NCBI GenBank assembly: GCA_905221605.1
Contig: CAJNDS010002374.1
Location: forward strand, 248,001-312,000
DNA: 64,000 nt
Source of the DNA: Symbiodinium natans
Lineage: Eukaryota > Sar > Dinophyceae > Suessiales > Symbiodiniaceae
Reading direction: 5' to 3'
Within the stretch, counting starts at the first letter, position 1. Each line of letters begins with the position of its first letter. Both the position numbers and the translations under genes were made by a program. Below are positions 62,853 to 64,000 of the stretch, one piece after another. Under the pieces are notes generated by a model. It saw only the letters and a program-made list of their open reading frames with translations. It was not told the origin of the DNA and searched no databases.

Positions 62853-63135
62853 GAGCGTTGAACTTGGGCGGTGCGTCGGTGCGCAGGACCAGGAGCCGGT
62901 CCACGCAGGCCTCTGGGGCTTTGCCCGCAGCGCGCGGCTGGAGGAGCGGGAGAAGGGGCAAACCGACATCATTGCAAGGCACCGCGCGGGTAGGCCACAA
63001 AGACACAACAACGGAACACGCACATGGCGCAGGAGCCGGAGAGATTGCGCGTGGCTTGCTTGGATCTGGATTTGGATTCCGAGCCTCTGGAAGCCATCGA
63101 CGTGGCCCTCGCTCAACTGCCAGCGGCCCTAGCGG
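61560..63135 (+). CDS. polyketide synthase module 3 ketoreductase structural region
   Basis: Pieces in order: ASGRLGAEQQALYSTLWRAL (about 61,575), ALEAFRCVAHEDLNFQNETA (62,305), ALQETIRDAEALVFVGLHQG (62,470) continuing VDVLALALHVLRGSL, ALSAGLPLVIVTRRTQQLSG (62,698), GLWGFARSARLEEREKG (62,910), and LRVACLDLDLDSEPLEA (63,046). These are the usual pre-KR elements of such synthases. The catalytic KR half is expected after the ER, outside the window. Confidence 0.65.
61770..61915. repeat. long G-rich tract in a host intron
   Basis: About 140 bases of G runs broken by single T, with several GGGG stretches close together. It could form G-quadruplexes on the plus strand and would be hard to assemble. 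Glycine-rich or proline-rich translations from here are artefacts. Confidence 0.9.
62797..62850. repeat. CT microsatellite before a PKS exon
   Basis: CT repeat ending in CTGCAG, directly upstream of the exon reading SVELGRCVGAQDQEP. As at 35,946, it serves as the polypyrimidine tract. Confidence 0.85.
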
Positions 63136-63499
63136 TTGACTTCAGAGAGCATATGTTGATGCGAAAACAAGCTCAGCTCACGTGTTTTTCTCCATGCGAC
63201 CCGTGCCTCCATTCCCCCCCAAAACCCGCTCCTCCTCCTCTTCCTCCCGAGGTCCAAAGATGCCTCCCGTGAAGAGGACCGGGGCAGTGACGGGGCACAA
63301 GAGTTCCCCGTGTGTTTTTATGCTCTGCACATGCCGGGAGGAGCTGTCTTGGCGGGCTGGAGAGGCCGAGTCTGAGACCGGGAAGGGGCGGGCCAAGGGG
63401 TTTCGTGCCGTGGACCAAAGAAGCACCCATATACGGCCCTTCGACTTTCGAACCAGAGGCCTTGGGGCGTCGACTGGCGCGGAGCGAGCTCCATGCCCG

Positions 63500-64000
63500 G
63501 ACCCCACTGCGCCTGAACATGCCGGCGCGCGGAGCCCTGCCCGGGGCCCCAGCGTTGTCCAAAGCTGTCGCATACACGGCATGCACAAAAACATTTCAGC
63601 CCGCTCTTCCAGGACGGGGCTGCGCCCCGTGCCTCTCAGCACGAAGCCGCCCCTGCACCTGGGCGCCGCGCTGCTCCGCGTCCGGGCCGTGGGCCTGCGC
63701 CCCGTTCGGATAGGGCCTGGGTGAGGTGCTACTAGCAGGAAGCGCTCTCTCCGCTCTCTCACATCGTTTCTGCTCCCCCGCTCTCTCCTCTCGTCAGTCG
63801 GGCCAGTGCGTTGAACCAGGTCTCAACTTCCGGGATGTCCTCAATGCCAGCGGCCGTGTTGCGTTTGCAGTGGCTTCTTTTTGATGCGAGGGTGTGAGAC
63901 AGAGACAGTGGAAAGCCTGGTGAGGTCATGGGCCTGTATCCAGGAGACCCCCAACCGGGCGATGGGTGTGGGTGTCCGGCCAGCCTTTTTCTGCTAGCAC
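63500..64000 (+). CDS. polyketide synthase module 3 enoylreductase (ER), start; runs off the window
   Basis: ER reduces the enoyl thioester with NADPH. About 63,505-63,560 reads PLRLNMPARGALPG. About 63,628-63,720 reads RPVPLSTKPPLHLGAALLRV then RAVGLR. After a short intron, 63,811-63,846 reads GLNFRDVLNASG, the hallmark start of the PKS ER medium-chain reductase fold, where the Tyr or Val site lies. About 63,932-63,960 gives GLYPGDP. The nucleotide-binding half is beyond the edge. Confidence 0.75.

Overview
The window is nuclear DNA of a protist alga with a GC-rich genome, most likely a dinoflagellate, carrying a complete AT-rich Polinton-like (Maverick-type) virus integrated inside a polyketide synthase gene. 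The host assignment is inference. It rests on short exons separated by repeat-rich introns, 3' splice sites that are almost always AG followed by G, several GC-AG introns, and a modular polyketide synthase with no visible acyltransferase domain. A haptophyte is the main alternative.

Host, left side. Positions 1-4,700 hold no gene I can recognise, only microsatellites and degenerate repeats. Positions 4,744-8,682 (+) hold a multi-exon dynamin-family GTPase with G1, G3 and G4 motifs, the stalk, and a C-terminal GTPase effector region. Positions 8,700-12,250 hold nothing firm. Positions 12,350-13,500 (+) hold exons of a coiled-coil protein. Positions 14,600-17,300 (+) hold probable exons of unknown function. 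From 17,312 to the right edge (+) runs a modular type I polyketide synthase: ACP; module 1 (KS-DH-KR-ACP, 17,880-24,665); module 2 (KS-KR-ACP, 25,260-32,060); module 3 (KS-DH-KR-ER, from 32,350 to beyond the window). No AT active-site motif was seen, which suggests acyl units are loaded in trans.

Inserted element, 38,526-60,573 (22,048 bp). It has terminal inverted repeats of about 390 bp, identical or nearly so over the outer 250 bp, and a 5-bp target duplication (CCCCT). It sits in a poly-C tract, apparently an intron, between two parts of the third DH domain. Its genes are intronless, AT-rich and closely packed: rve-type integrase, protein-primed family B DNA polymerase, A32-like packaging ATPase, putative double-jelly-roll major capsid protein, putative penton/minor capsid protein, a fibre with an S74-type self-cleaving chaperone tail, a lipase-like protein, four GIY-YIG nucleases, and about ten unknown proteins. 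AT-rich hairpins stand at many gene ends. No adenovirus-like maturation protease was recognised.

The element is decaying. The polymerase gene has a frame break between motifs B and C. The penton gene and a zinc-finger gene each carry one in-frame TAG. A lysine/glutamate-rich gene is split by a 302-bp GC-rich insertion flanked by 14-bp direct repeats, probably a host SINE-like retroposon. The most unusual parts of the element are a structured, ORF-free, less AT-rich block (54,050-54,311) that may encode a non-coding RNA, and an array of 13 palindromic 22-bp repeats (59,355-59,645).
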